Origin: Mycobacterium sp. OTB74
GTDB lineage: Bacteria > Actinomycetota > Actinomycetes > Mycobacteriales > Mycobacteriaceae
Assembly (NCBI RefSeq): GCF_029892685.1
Contig: NZ_JARXVD010000024.1
Coordinates: 23,534-87,533, forward strand
Length of the DNA stretch: 64,000 bases
Direction: 5' to 3'
Shown here: piece after piece, positions 53,275-63,905 of the stretch
Layout of the letters: each line of letters begins with the position of its first letter
Numbering within the stretch: the stretch's first letter is position 1
The notes under the pieces: model-generated
Databases searched by the model: none
The model's input: only the letters and a program-made list of their open reading frames with translations
What the model was told of the DNA's origin: nothing
Position numbers and translations under genes: made by a program

Positions 53275-53930
53275 TGGTCGCCTTCCACGAGGCGGTGGGC
53301 CCCGTTCATGAGCAGTTGGATGCTGAAATCGAGTTCCTGCTGATGATCGAGCACGGCGAGTTCGGACGCAGCTTCGGCTACCGCCGGGTAGGTGGTCTCG
53401 AGGAGTGCGCCTTGGTCGCTGGTGACGACCGGAGGGGGTGCTGTGCCCTCTGGATGGGTCATGCCGACTTCTCGAAGAAGCGAGCCCACCATGAGTGCGA
53501 TGTAGGCGCGCAGGACGTGGACCGCGGCCTTGGGATCCAGCCCCGAGCGGCGAGAGACCCGTAGCGCAGCATCGACCATTGGCAGGATCGACGGGGTGTT
53601 GAGGCGGCGCACCAGCAGAAGTGGTGCGGCATGGGGATACTTCAGAGCTCCGTCGCGAAATGCATGGGCGAGTGCTCGGATGGCGTCTTCCCAGCTCATT
53701 GCGTCGACATCGGGGATCTCGACGCCGGCCATCACCGCATCGGCCATCGCATTGAGCAGGTCTTCTTTATCGGTGACGTGGTTGTACAGGGACATGGTTT
53801 TGACCCCGACCTCCGCCGCTACCTTATGGAGCGACAGCTTCTCCAAACCTTCGGATTCGGCGAACTCCAGTGCCGTGCGCACGATCTCATCCCGGCCGAG
53901 CGTGCCCCGCACTCGTCGAGGTCCTGGCAT
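53271..53930 (-). CDS. TetR-family regulator
   Basis: 219 residues: helix-turn-helix RDEIVRTALEFAESEGLEKLSLHKVAAEVGVKTMSLYNHV near the N-terminus, then a TetR C-terminal ligand domain (TetR_C-like RRSGLDPKAAVHVLRAYIALMVG). ATG 53930 has AGGAG 6 nt upstream; the 12-residue longer frame would run through the operator. It heads an operon with the lactonase and SnoaL genes and faces a divergent CMD-fold gene; the gap holds a palindrome that is probably its operator. Confidence 0.87.
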   Translation of the reverse strand: MPGPRRVRGTLGRDEIVRTALEFAESEGLEKLSLHKVAAEVGVKTMSLYNHVTDKEDLLNAMADAVMAGVEIPDVDAMSWEDAIRALAHAFRDGALKYPHAAPLLLVRRLNTPSILPMVDAALRVSRRSGLDPKAAVHVLRAYIALMVGSLLREVGMTHPEGTAPPPVVTSDQGALLETTYPAVAEAASELAVLDHQQELDFSIQLLMNGAHRLVEGDQ

Positions 53931-53945
53931 GCGAACTCCTTGACT

Positions 53946-53978
53946 TATGTCGTAAGGTTTAATCAAACTTATGGCATA
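53946..53978. promoter_or_regulatory. Probable TetR operator
   Basis: TATGTCGTAAG (53946-53956) and CTTATGGCATA (53968-53978) form an inverted repeat matching at 9 of 11 positions around GTTTAATCAAA. AT-rich, placed between the divergent TetR (53930) and CMD-fold (54007) genes, where a TetR dimer would control both. Confidence 0.65.
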
Positions 53979-54563
53979 GGTGTGCGCTTGGCAAGAGAGG
54001 AACTCGATGGCAATCAGGCTTCCCGATGGTCAGTGGAACCTCCGCGACGAGCCCAGGGTCGCGCCAGCCGATCGGCGCCGGCTCGAGCGCCTATCATGCG
54101 TGGTTCTGTGGCTCATTCGAAGGCGTACCACCAAGGGCCGCAACGATTTCAATGTGTTCTTGACCTTGGCGCGCCTGGGCAAGTTGTTTCCCGCGCACAG
54201 CATCTTCCTGTCGCAGGTGCTCGGTAAAACTCGGCTGTCCACGGCAGAAAAGGAACTGATTGTGCTGCGTGTGGCTTGGCGCCTGGGTTGCGCCTATGAG
54301 TGGTCGCACCATCGTCACATGGCCGACAACGCAGAGGTGGCGCCGCATGTGATTGCTGCGGCCACCACCGAGGATCTTCGTGGTCTCTCACCGCGTCAGA
54401 GCGCACTCCTGTGGGCCACCGATGAACTCATCGCCCAGCACAAACTGACCGAGTCCGGTTGGGCCGCAGCGCTTGAGCAGCTCAACGCCGACGAGGCGCT
54501 CGAGCTATCTCTGTTCGTCGGGCACTACGTGATGATCGCCATGGTGATCAACACCGCCGGGGT

Positions 54564-56050
<1,487 letters not shown>

Positions 56051-56054
<4 letters not shown>

Positions 56055-56140
56055 CCGTTCACACCGTCGAGCACCTGCTCGACGAACCGGTCCGCCGGCG
56101 CAGCGCAGATCAGTTCGGTCTCGTTGGTTTCAGCGCTCAT
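56051..56140 (-). CDS. 29-residue upstream ORF coupled to the permease
   Basis: Reads MSAETNETELICAAPADRF then VEQVLDGVNG and ends in a TGA overlapping the permease ATG (ATGA). Third codon positions are mostly G/C, as in real genes here. A -10 hexamer TACTCT (56153-56148 on the minus strand) sits 7 nt before its ATG, so the mRNA probably begins at this ORF (leaderless) and the permease is translated by coupling. It may be a regulatory leader peptide, a small membrane-partner protein, or just the way the permease is initiated. Without homologues its role is open. Confidence 0.6.
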
Positions 56141-56205
56141 AGGCGTCAGAGTAGCCCCGAGGACACCCAGCACATAGCGGTCGACCAGCAGGCCGGTTTG
56201 GCGTG

Positions 56206-56219
56206 TCGAACGGGTTGGA
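56206..56219. promoter_or_regulatory. Possible KstR-type site
   Basis: TCGAACGGGTTGGA fits TnnAACnnGTTnnA at the fixed positions, but the variable bases are less palindromic than in the sites at 1656 and 4551. It lies 92 bp before the questin-oxidase-like gene and 66 bp before the uORF/permease. Confidence 0.4.
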
Positions 56220-56310
56220 CCAGGGTAACTTTCGAGGTAGCTGACTCGTCCTTGTATGTGTGGCCGCAGATTCCGGCGGCTGGCGCGACGATATACGTGG
56301 AGGCATCGTC

Positions 56311-57402
56311 ATGGGCACCAATATGTACGCCGATGCGATGGGCGATGCGTATCAGCGTCTTCAGGGGTTAGGGTACGAGCGCGGCGAAAGGGACTATGCC
56401 AACCACGGGCCGATGGCTGCAGAATCCCTGTGCACCATGGGATTTGGTGACTACATTCCGGCCTGGGTTGAGCGGTACACCCGGCGTGCCGCACACCACG
56501 ACCCGCCGGAACCGCGGCTGAGCATCGACGCGACCGATGAAGCCTCTTGGCGGGGCGCTATGGGCGAATTCCAGCGCGTAGGTGATTGGGAGCAGCTGTT
56601 TGGCCGCGAACTGGCCGAACAATCGTGGCAGGACGTGCTGGTTCACTGGTGGCCGCGACTGTTGCCCGGCTTACTGGCGGGTTTGACGCACGGCCTTATC
56701 CGTACCGCGCACGCGGTGCGTTGCCTGTCTGCCACCAGCCAGCCCCATGACCTTGCACTGCAGGAATTTTCACGTGGTCTGGCGTACTGGGCGGCGCGCT
56801 ACAGGCCTCTGCCGGGCACCGTGGCGTTGATTGGTGAGTGCTCGGTCTCCGAGGCGGTAGCCCGCCTACCGCGACCGGGGCCCGACCAACCGCCGGACCC
56901 AGGCGGTCGGATGAGCATCTTGGCTCATGCACCTGGGTACGACGAAGCCTTGTCCTCGCTGAATACCGTTGCGCCGGCGCATCGTCTGAGCGAGATGACA
57001 ACGACGTTCGCCGGGGTATATCTGAGGCATCCGGAGGTCGCGCCGGTACCGCTGATTCACGGGGTCACTGCGCCATCAGCGATGCGCATGGTCCTCGGAC
57101 ACTTGCCCGCTCAACTGCATGTCGGGTCGGTGGCGGCGATGTGGCAGGTCCATGTCGCGTTACTGCTGATGTTCACCAGTGGTCCGCGTGACGAGCAGGA
57201 TGCACTTCAGTACGCGTCGCACGTGACGTTGCCGACATGGGTGGACCTTTTCGAGCGAGCTGTGGCTAGCGGTGACGAACATGCCATCAAATTCACGGAG
57301 GCGTGTTACCGGGAAAACCTTCTGCAGCCCGACCCGCGGTTCCCGTGCGCCGTCGCCGCGGCGCTGCAGCGCATGGGTTCATCAAGTAGCGCATTACTCT
57401 AG
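56311..57402 (+). CDS. Questin oxidase-like protein (DUF4243)
   Basis: 363 residues following the questin oxidase family pattern: YANHGPMAAESLCTMGFGDYIPAWVERYTRR, then ELAEQSWQDVLVHWWPRLLPGLLAGLTHGLIRTAHAVRCL and a helical C-terminal part. Fungal questin oxidase and related proteins are Baeyer-Villiger-like, cofactor-independent ring-opening oxygenases of anthraquinone pathways; bacterial members have no known substrate. His pairs in NHG and THG are candidate functional residues. ATG 56311 has GGAGG 8 nt upstream. Followed by a patatin-like lipase. Confidence 0.83.
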   Translation: MGTNMYADAMGDAYQRLQGLGYERGERDYANHGPMAAESLCTMGFGDYIPAWVERYTRRAAHHDPPEPRLSIDATDEASWRGAMGEFQRVGDWEQLFGRELAEQSWQDVLVHWWPRLLPGLLAGLTHGLIRTAHAVRCLSATSQPHDLALQEFSRGLAYWAARYRPLPGTVALIGECSVSEAVARLPRPGPDQPPDPGGRMSILAHAPGYDEALSSLNTVAPAHRLSEMTTTFAGVYLRHPEVAPVPLIHGVTAPSAMRMVLGHLPAQLHVGSVAAMWQVHVALLLMFTSGPRDEQDALQYASHVTLPTWVDLFERAVASGDEHAIKFTEACYRENLLQPDPRFPCAVAAALQRMGSSSSALL

Positions 57403-57506
57403 GTCGCGCCCGGCCGCCGGGAAACAATATGACCGTGCGCGGTCGGGCGAGCCTGCGCAGTAGTCGATTCCAGCCGAGCGGACTTGAAGCGAAACGGGGG
57501 TCTCAC

Positions 57507-59360
57507 ATGTTGATCGATCTGCGCAAACCCGCTACTTATCCATTGACAGCAGAGCTGACTGCGGAAAGCGAATGCGACCTTGTGATGAAAGGAGGCATCA
57601 CCAGTGGTGTGATTTACCCGCGAGCGGTATGTCAGCTGGCGGCGACGAAGCGGCTGCGAAGCGTGGGCGGCACCTCTGCCGGTGCAATCGCCGCAGCGGG
57701 AGCCGCGGCTGCCGAGTACGGTCGCGATGCAGGTGCTGGTGCCGAGGGTCGCGCGGACGTCGGGTACCCGCGACTCGCCTCCCTGCCGGACAAGCTCGCT
57801 GAAAAAGACGGCGGTCACACCACGCTTTTCAACCTGTTCCAGGCACAGCCGGGGACACAAGCGTTGTACCGCCTGCTGTCCGTCTGGATCAGCGGAGGCA
57901 CGATACGCCGACGACTTCTCCGGTCCGTCGTTCCCTTGGCTGGCACCCTGTTACGCAAGCCGACACTGTGGTGCGTAGGCCTCCCCGTGGGCCTAGGGGT
58001 CCCCGCCGCAATCCTGATCTGCGTGCTGCTCGGCCATTCGCGATGGCCGAATGTGCTTTCGTCGGTGCTGGTCATATTGGGACTGTTGCTGATTCTCCTC
58101 ATCGGGCTGGCGACTGCCGTCGTTTGGAGTTTGACGTATCGAGTACTCCACGATCTGCCGGCCAATCACTTGGGGCTGTGTTCCGGAATGGAGGCCCAGA
58201 CCGGTTCTCCGCCGGCGCTCACCCCGTGGCTGGCCGACGAGTTTGACGCGATGGCCGGCCTGAGCCCAGATCAGGCCCCGCTGACGTTCGGTCTGCTGAA
58301 CCAGAAGGGCATCGAATTGGCCATGTTGACAACGGATCTGAGCACCGGAACCCAGAACGAGCTGCCGTTCAAGAGCCGGGTATGGGCCTTCAGGCCCGAA
58401 GAGTTGGAGAAGCTGTTCCCGAAGCGGATAGTTGACCATCTGATCGCAACAGCTCCGGATGACCCCAAAGACAAGGTGCTGCAACGATTCTGGAACGAAG
58501 GCTATTGTCCGTTGCCGGACCCCGAAGACATCCCGGTGATCGTGGCGGTCCGCATGAGCCTGAGCTTTCCTGTGTTGCTGTCGGCTATCCCGCTATATGC
58601 AATTGACTACACCGTGTCCAGCAGTGAAATCGTCCAGCACTGTTTCTCTGACGGGGGCATCACCAGCAACTTCCCGATTCACTTCTTCGACGTCGCGGTA
58701 CCGAGTCGGCCGACGTTCGGCATCAATTTGGTTGAAGTCGAAACCATCTACCCTGATCAGGAACGCAATGTGCTGCTACCGGCCGACAATGGCGACGGTT
58801 TGCAGGCGCCGTCGGCTGAGATCACCTCAGTGCCCCAGCTCGTCCGCGCGATCCTGAACACCATGCAGAACTGGGCGGATTCGATGCAGTGCCGAGTCCC
58901 CGGATACCGCGGTCGCATCATCGCCGTCAACCACAACAAGAAGGAGGGCGGCATGAATCTCAACATGGAGCCCCCGGTCATCCACGACCTCGCGACCCGT
59001 GGACAGTACGCAGGAGAGACAACTGACAACTTCAATTTCGACAACCACCGGTGGGTGCGGTTCCGCTCCTTCCTACAGACCCTCGACGACAGCGTGAAGC
59101 CCGCTGGGCAGACGCTGATCCAGGGTAGTGTCGACGGCATCGCGTCCTACGACGACCTGATTGCCAATCCGCCGTCATATCGCCACTCGTGGAGTCCAGA
59201 GCTCCAGGAGGTATTCAGGTCAGCCAAGTCGGCAATGGTGTCGATGTCGGATGTCTTTACCACGATCTGCGCCGAGATCGACCATGACGACAACCCGATC
59301 GGCAATGGAGCGCCGAAACCGCAGCCGCGCCTGCAGGTACGGCCGCGACCGATTTCGTAA
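57507..59360 (+). CDS. Patatin-like phospholipase with inserted membrane helices
   Basis: 617 residues. Oxyanion motif as MKGGITSGVIYP (27-38), nucleophile GGTSAGAIAAAG with the Ser in GTSAG, and the catalytic Asp in DGGITSNFP; thus the Ser-Asp dyad is complete. Between them lie two helices (LWCVGLPVGLGVPAAILICVLL and VLSSVLVILGLLLILLIGLATAVVW), so it is anchored in the membrane. The long C-terminal region is not recognised. Hydrolyses phospholipids or other acyl esters. ATG 57507 has GGGGG upstream. Confidence 0.85.
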   Translation: MLIDLRKPATYPLTAELTAESECDLVMKGGITSGVIYPRAVCQLAATKRLRSVGGTSAGAIAAAGAAAAEYGRDAGAGAEGRADVGYPRLASLPDKLAEKDGGHTTLFNLFQAQPGTQALYRLLSVWISGGTIRRRLLRSVVPLAGTLLRKPTLWCVGLPVGLGVPAAILICVLLGHSRWPNVLSSVLVILGLLLILLIGLATAVVWSLTYRVLHDLPANHLGLCSGMEAQTGSPPALTPWLADEFDAMAGLSPDQAPLTFGLLNQKGIELAMLTTDLSTGTQNELPFKSRVWAFRPEELEKLFPKRIVDHLIATAPDDPKDKVLQRFWNEGYCPLPDPEDIPVIVAVRMSLSFPVLLSAIPLYAIDYTVSSSEIVQHCFSDGGITSNFPIHFFDVAVPSRPTFGINLVEVETIYPDQERNVLLPADNGDGLQAPSAEITSVPQLVRAILNTMQNWADSMQCRVPGYRGRIIAVNHNKKEGGMNLNMEPPVIHDLATRGQYAGETTDNFNFDNHRWVRFRSFLQTLDDSVKPAGQTLIQGSVDGIASYDDLIANPPSYRHSWSPELQEVFRSAKSAMVSMSDVFTTICAEIDHDDNPIGNGAPKPQPRLQVRPRPIS

Positions 59361-59521
59361 CCGGCGCGGGTGCAGGCCGCGGGCGGGAAACGGTGTCGTA
59401 GATCGACGAGTGGCTGCGGCGGAACCTAAAGTAGACCTCGCCGCAGGCAACCCGCCGGTACGCAGATCTACCGAACAACGCAAACCGGCCAGTCGCAAAC
59501 GCGATCCGATAGGAGACCGGA

Positions 59522-60367
59522 ATGAAGACGGTATTGATCACCGGAGCCGGAACGGGATTCGGGCACGAGGTCGCTATGAGACTCGCCGAGAAGGACTTTC
59601 ACGTAATCGCTGCGGTGGAGATCTACGCACAAGTCCAAACGCTGAAGCGCGAGGCCGCCGAGCGCGGCGTGGCACTGCAGGTAGAGAAGCTCGACGTCAC
59701 CAACGACGGCGACCGACGCAAAGCACTGGGATGGGACGTCGAGATTCTCGTCAACAACGCAGGCATGGGCGAGGGCGGATCAGTTCTCGACATTCCCGCG
59801 GCGAACATCCGCCACCAATGGGAGGTAAACGTCACCGGCCCGCTGTTGTTGACGCAGGGGATCGCCAAGCAGATGGTCAAGCGCGGACGGGGGCGGATCG
59901 TCTGGGTTTCCTCGCGTGAAGGCCTGAATGTCAACCCGTTCACCGGGATTTATGCCGCTTCCAAACATGCAGTCGAGGCCATTGCGGAAACCATGAAGCT
60001 CGAACTGCAGGAGTTCGGCATCGAAGTCGCCACGGTCAATCCCGGGCCGTTTCTTACGGGCTTCAACGACCGTATGTTCCAGACCCATGAGAGCTGGGAA
60101 GACGACCCCGCCGAGAGGCTGTTCGATTACGCCGAACTCGCTTTCCCCCGTGCGCAATTCGACCCGGAAGAGGTGTACGCGACCATGACGGCCGTGGCAG
60201 CCGGCGAGGTCGACACGTATCGCAACCTCGTGCCGAAGTCCATGATCGAGGAGACCAAAAGTCTCATAGACGCACCTTGGCACAAAAGGACAACGGACGG
60301 TCTGGGCAACCGTCCCGACCAGATCCAGCATTCGTTCGACATGGAGCCGGAAACTCCAGTGTCATAG
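59522..60367 (+). CDS. Short-chain dehydrogenase/reductase
   Basis: 281 residues: TGAGTGFGHEVA cofactor loop, LDVTND, VNNAGMGEGG, active Ser in WVSSREG and YAASKHAVEAIAETM. The C-terminal tail of about 80 residues is longer than usual. Oxidoreductase of unknown substrate. ATG 59522 has AGGAG 8 nt upstream. It follows the questin-oxidase-like and patatin genes on the same strand, at 160 bp. Confidence 0.88.
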   Translation: MKTVLITGAGTGFGHEVAMRLAEKDFHVIAAVEIYAQVQTLKREAAERGVALQVEKLDVTNDGDRRKALGWDVEILVNNAGMGEGGSVLDIPAANIRHQWEVNVTGPLLLTQGIAKQMVKRGRGRIVWVSSREGLNVNPFTGIYAASKHAVEAIAETMKLELQEFGIEVATVNPGPFLTGFNDRMFQTHESWEDDPAERLFDYAELAFPRAQFDPEEVYATMTAVAAGEVDTYRNLVPKSMIEETKSLIDAPWHKRTTDGLGNRPDQIQHSFDMEPETPVS

Positions 60368-60455
60368 GAGGGTGCCTGCCTGACACCCTGCTGCTGAAGA
60401 TGTTGGGGTACAGCCTGATTGGACTCAAGAGCTCCTGGAGGGAACCGTCATTGGG

Positions 60456-61076
60456 CTATGCGTGCCGCGCTTGAATGCTTCGGCCAACCCTACGGACCAG
60501 GAAGGCTGAACTGATCTCTGCGACCGCGTGCGCCGCAGTACCCGCGGCGACCCACGCCAACAGTGCGGTGATCGACCCCTGCAGCGAAGCCGCGACCAAC
60601 GACCCGATCGCCAACTCGGCCAGAGCAGCGATCAGCAGCACTTTCGACCCGCGTTCTCGTCTTGCGGCGATGGCGGCCATGACCCCAAGAAATCCTCGGA
60701 GGATCAAAACGGCGCCCATCACGGCGGACAGTCCGACAATCGTGGCCTTGACAGCCAGGAATGCCACGATGGCGGCGACGACGAACACCAGTGCCAGCGA
60801 CCAGCGAGCTACCCGCCAGCCCCGCGACGCCAGCGCGCCCACTACGGCTTCGCCGGCCGCCGCCAGGAGGCACACCACAGCGAACAGGGTGGCGATAGCC
60901 TCGATCGTAGTGAAGGTGAAGCGCAGAATCACCACCGCGATCCCGCACGACACAGCGCCGGCGATCAGAAACACCCACCAATACCGCGACTTCGACAAGA
61001 AACTGTCGGTCAAATGGCCGACGAGATCGTGTTGGCGCTTCGCAGGGGTGGCCTCGGTCGGACCTGATTGATCCAT
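60456..61076 (-). CDS. HdeD/DUF308-family membrane protein
   Basis: 206 residues, six helices in three paired repeats: YWWVFLIAGAVSCGIAVVIL, ATLFAVVCLLAAAGEAVVGAL, WSLALVFVVAAIVAFLAV, LSAVMGAVLILRGFLGVMAAI, KVLLIAALAELAIGSLVAA and ITALLAWVAAGTAAHAVAEI. E. coli HdeD protects from acid at high cell density. The promoter region has two tandem 18-bp repeats that carry AGTGCTAA (61101-61144). ATG 61076. Confidence 0.85.
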   Translation of the reverse strand: MDQSGPTEATPAKRQHDLVGHLTDSFLSKSRYWWVFLIAGAVSCGIAVVILRFTFTTIEAIATLFAVVCLLAAAGEAVVGALASRGWRVARWSLALVFVVAAIVAFLAVKATIVGLSAVMGAVLILRGFLGVMAAIAARRERGSKVLLIAALAELAIGSLVAASLQGSITALLAWVAAGTAAHAVAEISSAFLVRRVGRSIQARHA

Positions 61077-61100
61077 TACTGCTGCATCGCTTTCGATTCG

Positions 61101-61144
61101 ACAGTGCTAAGCCAATTAACAGTGCTAAACCAATTAATTGTGCT
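61101..61144 (-). repeat. Tandem 18-bp repeat with CIRCE-like half-sites upstream of the HdeD-type gene
   Basis: Unit 1 ACAGTGCTAAGCCAATTA (61101-61118) and unit 2 ACAGTGCTAAACCAATTA (61119-61136) differ at one base, followed by a partial ATTGTGCT (61137-61144). AGTGCTAA is the half-site of the HrcA operator CIRCE (TTAGCACTC-N9-GAGTGCTAA), here repeated head-to-tail. The AT-rich block is 25-68 bp before the HdeD-type start. Confidence 0.6.
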
Positions 61145-61213
61145 CCCTGCTCGGCAGTTGTACCGAGGATTTACCAAGCCGGGGCGGTTTCATCATCGAT
61201 TCGGGGCCGCTCG

Positions 61214-61669
61214 CTAGCCTGTCCAAACCACCTTGTCGGTACCAACGGCATCCCGATAAACGACGCTGTTGGGCGCTGTGCCCCCTCGTACGTCGAAGTA
61301 AATCCGCCCAGTTGCCTGGGTGCCCAGTGCGAGCGGTTGGTTGGGAAGCCCGTCCGTCTCGTTTCCCTTCATGTCCGCGTAGGTGGAGCTGTTGACAGCT
61401 CGCGCGTTGAAATCAGAAATGTTCGGAGTCGGAGAGCCGCTCACAGCTTGGGCAGTTACATCGGAGTACCAAATGCCGTCGTTGTGACCGCTGGGTTGTA
61501 AGTTGCCCACGGTGTAGCTGATGGCGCCACCTGGGCTGGGAATCTCAGCTGTTTGGCCGAACTGCAGCGGTTCGGGGTCGGCAAACGCCGGTGTCGCCGC
61601 CAAGATTCCGGCTGTCGCGATGCCGGCCGCAGCTGCCGTTGTTTTCCATGCGATCTGCGAGAACGTCAC
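61214..61669 (-). CDS. MPT63-like secreted protein (DUF1942)
   Basis: 151 residues from GTG 61669, preceded by AAGGGAG 7 nt upstream; the ATG at 61690 lies on that ribosome site. Signal peptide (WKTTAAAAGIATAGILAATPAFA), then the MPT63 immunoglobulin-like domain: LQFGQTAEI, VGNLQPSG, VSGSPTPNISDFNARAV and LGTQATGRIYFDVRGGTAPNSVVY. M. tuberculosis MPT63 (Rv1926c) is a major secreted antigen of unknown function. Confidence 0.85.
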   Translation of the reverse strand: MTFSQIAWKTTAAAAGIATAGILAATPAFADPEPLQFGQTAEIPSPGGAISYTVGNLQPSGHNDGIWYSDVTAQAVSGSPTPNISDFNARAVNSSTYADMKGNETDGLPNQPLALGTQATGRIYFDVRGGTAPNSVVYRDAVGTDKVVWTG

Positions 61670-62056
61670 GTCAAGCTCCCTTCGCCGCATTCCTGTTCTC
61701 CAGGAATGAGTGCATTCTCTTGCACTTAATGCGTATCCAAACTCGGGGATTTCAAACCTGTTTGGTATGGCTGAAAGGTCAGTCTGCTGACGGTTTAGAT
61801 GCGTATCACGACTGGTGTCATCTGGGTTCGCACGGACGTGCGCGTATCGCGATGGTCATGACGGCCAGGACGAAGAACAGTAGAGGGTGTGTTTAGACGG
61901 CAGTAGAACTACGGTGCTGGGTGGAATCGGCGAAATTCTGCGCCGTGGCAAATTGAGGAGCCAAGGGACCTGATCAGTGGGTCAGCGTCGGGCGATCTCG
62001 GGTATGTGTTCAGGGCGCAGCCCGGTGCCGACGGGAAAGGGTCCGCGTAATCGCCG
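61670..62056. other. Non-coding gap between two minus-strand genes
   Basis: About 387 bp. No gene of credible length or codon use; a few very short frames only. No transposon end or strong hairpin was identified. It contains the promoter of the MPT63-like gene. Confidence 0.45.
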
Positions 62057-63724
62057 CTACTCCCAGATCCGCAGCAATGCCCAGCTGACAGCGCATACCG
62101 TCGTCAGGCACAACACGGTTAGCGGCAGTCCGTATCTGATGAAGGTGCGGGTCGAGTACCCACCCGGCCGCATCACCATCAGGTTCGACTGATGGCTGAA
62201 CGGATTGAGGAACGTGAACGAAATACACGTGCCTACCATCGTCAGCAGGAGCACTGGATTCAGGTCAGTTCTGGCTGCGATGGTCAGTACCACCGGGGTC
62301 AGGATGGCGGCCGCCGCGGCGTTGGTGACGACGTTTGTCAGCACAGTGGTGCTCACCGCGAGCACCAACACCACCAGCACCGTCTTGCCGGCCGACAGAG
62401 TCAGGATCGCCTCCGAAATATATTCACCCAGGCCACTTTTCACCACGATCGTGCCAAGGCCGATCGATCCGGCAATGATCGCCAGGATGTTCCAGTTGAG
62501 CGCGCGTGCCGCTGAGCGGGGCGTCAGCACGCCGGTGAGGACTGTAATTGCCGCCCCTGCCACGGCGATCAGCTCGACCGGAGCCAAACCGAACGAGCCG
62601 GCCACGATCACGGCCGCAAGTATGAGCAGCGCAATCCAGGTCTTACCCGTCTGCGGTGCCTTGCTCGCAGCTTGCTGCCACAGGCCGACCAGTGAATGGT
62701 CGTCCAGCGCCGCAACCGAGTGAGCGGTCACCAGACAGAGCTCACCTGGCTCTGCCGGCGCTTCCCGCAACGCTCTGGTGGTCTGCGCGGCCACCACCAC
62801 GATGTCCTCGTCTTCCTCGAGATCACGCACCCTCGCCTGCTCGTTGGTGGCAATGGCGACGAGATACAGCGGTAGCGGCGACAGCCCGAAACGTGGGCTG
62901 CCCCAGAGGATTCGGACCCCAGCCTCGGTTGACCGATAAATCAACCGGTCGCCGGCTTGCAGCACTGACTGCGCGGCCGCGGACTTGCCCCCGCGCCGGA
63001 TCTCTGCCAGCTCGAACTCGACGGTGGATTCGATACCAAGTTCAGCGGCGGTGCGGCCGACCGCGTTCGCCTGGGCCGCCACCGGGATCTCCGCTTGCCA
63101 GGACAGGTCACGATCTGCGCTCTCGCTGCGGCCGCGCAGCATGGCCGGTGCGGTCAATAGCAGTACCACCCAGCCTACGAGCGCCACCGGCACGGCGATG
63201 GGTACGAACGAGAACATCGTTACGTTGACACCCGAGGGCGCCGCGAGCGCGGCGATGAGCAGGTTGGAGCTGGTGCCGATCAAGGTGGCGGACCCCGCCA
63301 ACGTAGTGGCGTGTGCGATGGGCAGGAGCACTGCGCGAGCCGATATGCCAGAGCGCTGCTCCAGTTCCTTGGCTGCCGGAATCAGCATGGCGACGATCGG
63401 GGTCGTGTTGATCAGTGCGGATACGAACCCGACCGGCGGGATCAGCCGGCGTAGCGCCTGCCCTGACGTCTGCACACCTGACAACAGCCGGTAGGTGGCG
63501 CGGGAGACGACGCCGGTGTGTAGCACCCCTTTGGCAATCACCAGCATGGCCGCGATCGTGATCACGCCGCCGTTGCTCAGCCCGGCGAAAAGCTCACCAG
63601 GTGAGGCGATTCCGAGCAACCCGGCGGCCACCAACGCGCAGAGCAACGCCAGCACCGCGGGCAGTCGACCAGTCGTCATCGCGACCAGAGCGAGAATTAC
63701 GATCGCTGCCGCAGTCAGTGCCAC
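62057..63724 (-). CDS. SLC13/DASS-type anion permease with central TrkA-C-like domain
   Basis: 555 residues: about 11-12 helices in two halves with the anion-binding motifs FVSALINTTPIVAMLIPAA, GSATLIGTSSNLLIAAL and TVLTNVVTNAAAAAILTPV, and HQSNLMV near the end. A soluble insert at about 210-290 (ELAEIRRGGKSAAAQSVLQAGDRLIY) is a TrkA-C-like regulatory domain. Probably imports sulphate or dicarboxylates with Na+ or H+. GTG start. No adjacent partner genes. Confidence 0.87.
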   Translation of the reverse strand: MALTAAAIVILALVAMTTGRLPAVLALLCALVAAGLLGIASPGELFAGLSNGGVITIAAMLVIAKGVLHTGVVSRATYRLLSGVQTSGQALRRLIPPVGFVSALINTTPIVAMLIPAAKELEQRSGISARAVLLPIAHATTLAGSATLIGTSSNLLIAALAAPSGVNVTMFSFVPIAVPVALVGWVVLLLTAPAMLRGRSESADRDLSWQAEIPVAAQANAVGRTAAELGIESTVEFELAEIRRGGKSAAAQSVLQAGDRLIYRSTEAGVRILWGSPRFGLSPLPLYLVAIATNEQARVRDLEEDEDIVVVAAQTTRALREAPAEPGELCLVTAHSVAALDDHSLVGLWQQAASKAPQTGKTWIALLILAAVIVAGSFGLAPVELIAVAGAAITVLTGVLTPRSAARALNWNILAIIAGSIGLGTIVVKSGLGEYISEAILTLSAGKTVLVVLVLAVSTTVLTNVVTNAAAAAILTPVVLTIAARTDLNPVLLLTMVGTCISFTFLNPFSHQSNLMVMRPGGYSTRTFIRYGLPLTVLCLTTVCAVSWALLRIWE

Positions 63725-63905
63725 GCCCTACATTGTCGGGTATCGAGCGCCTAATCGGTGTCTACCAACCAGATTCGTGCGGCGGCTGTCCCTTGTTGTG
63801 GAACCGGGCCAGCGGAAAGGCCTGACCGACAGGCAATTACGAGGGTACTGAGCGGTTGCCAACGCGAGCGCGAGTGGTGACTTACCAAATGCAAACTGCC
63901 GTGGT

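Noticed and set aside
60369..60389. Hairpin AGGGTG/CACCCT after the SDR gene
   Set aside because: Only 6 bp of stem with a 9-nt loop and no T tract; too weak to call a terminator.
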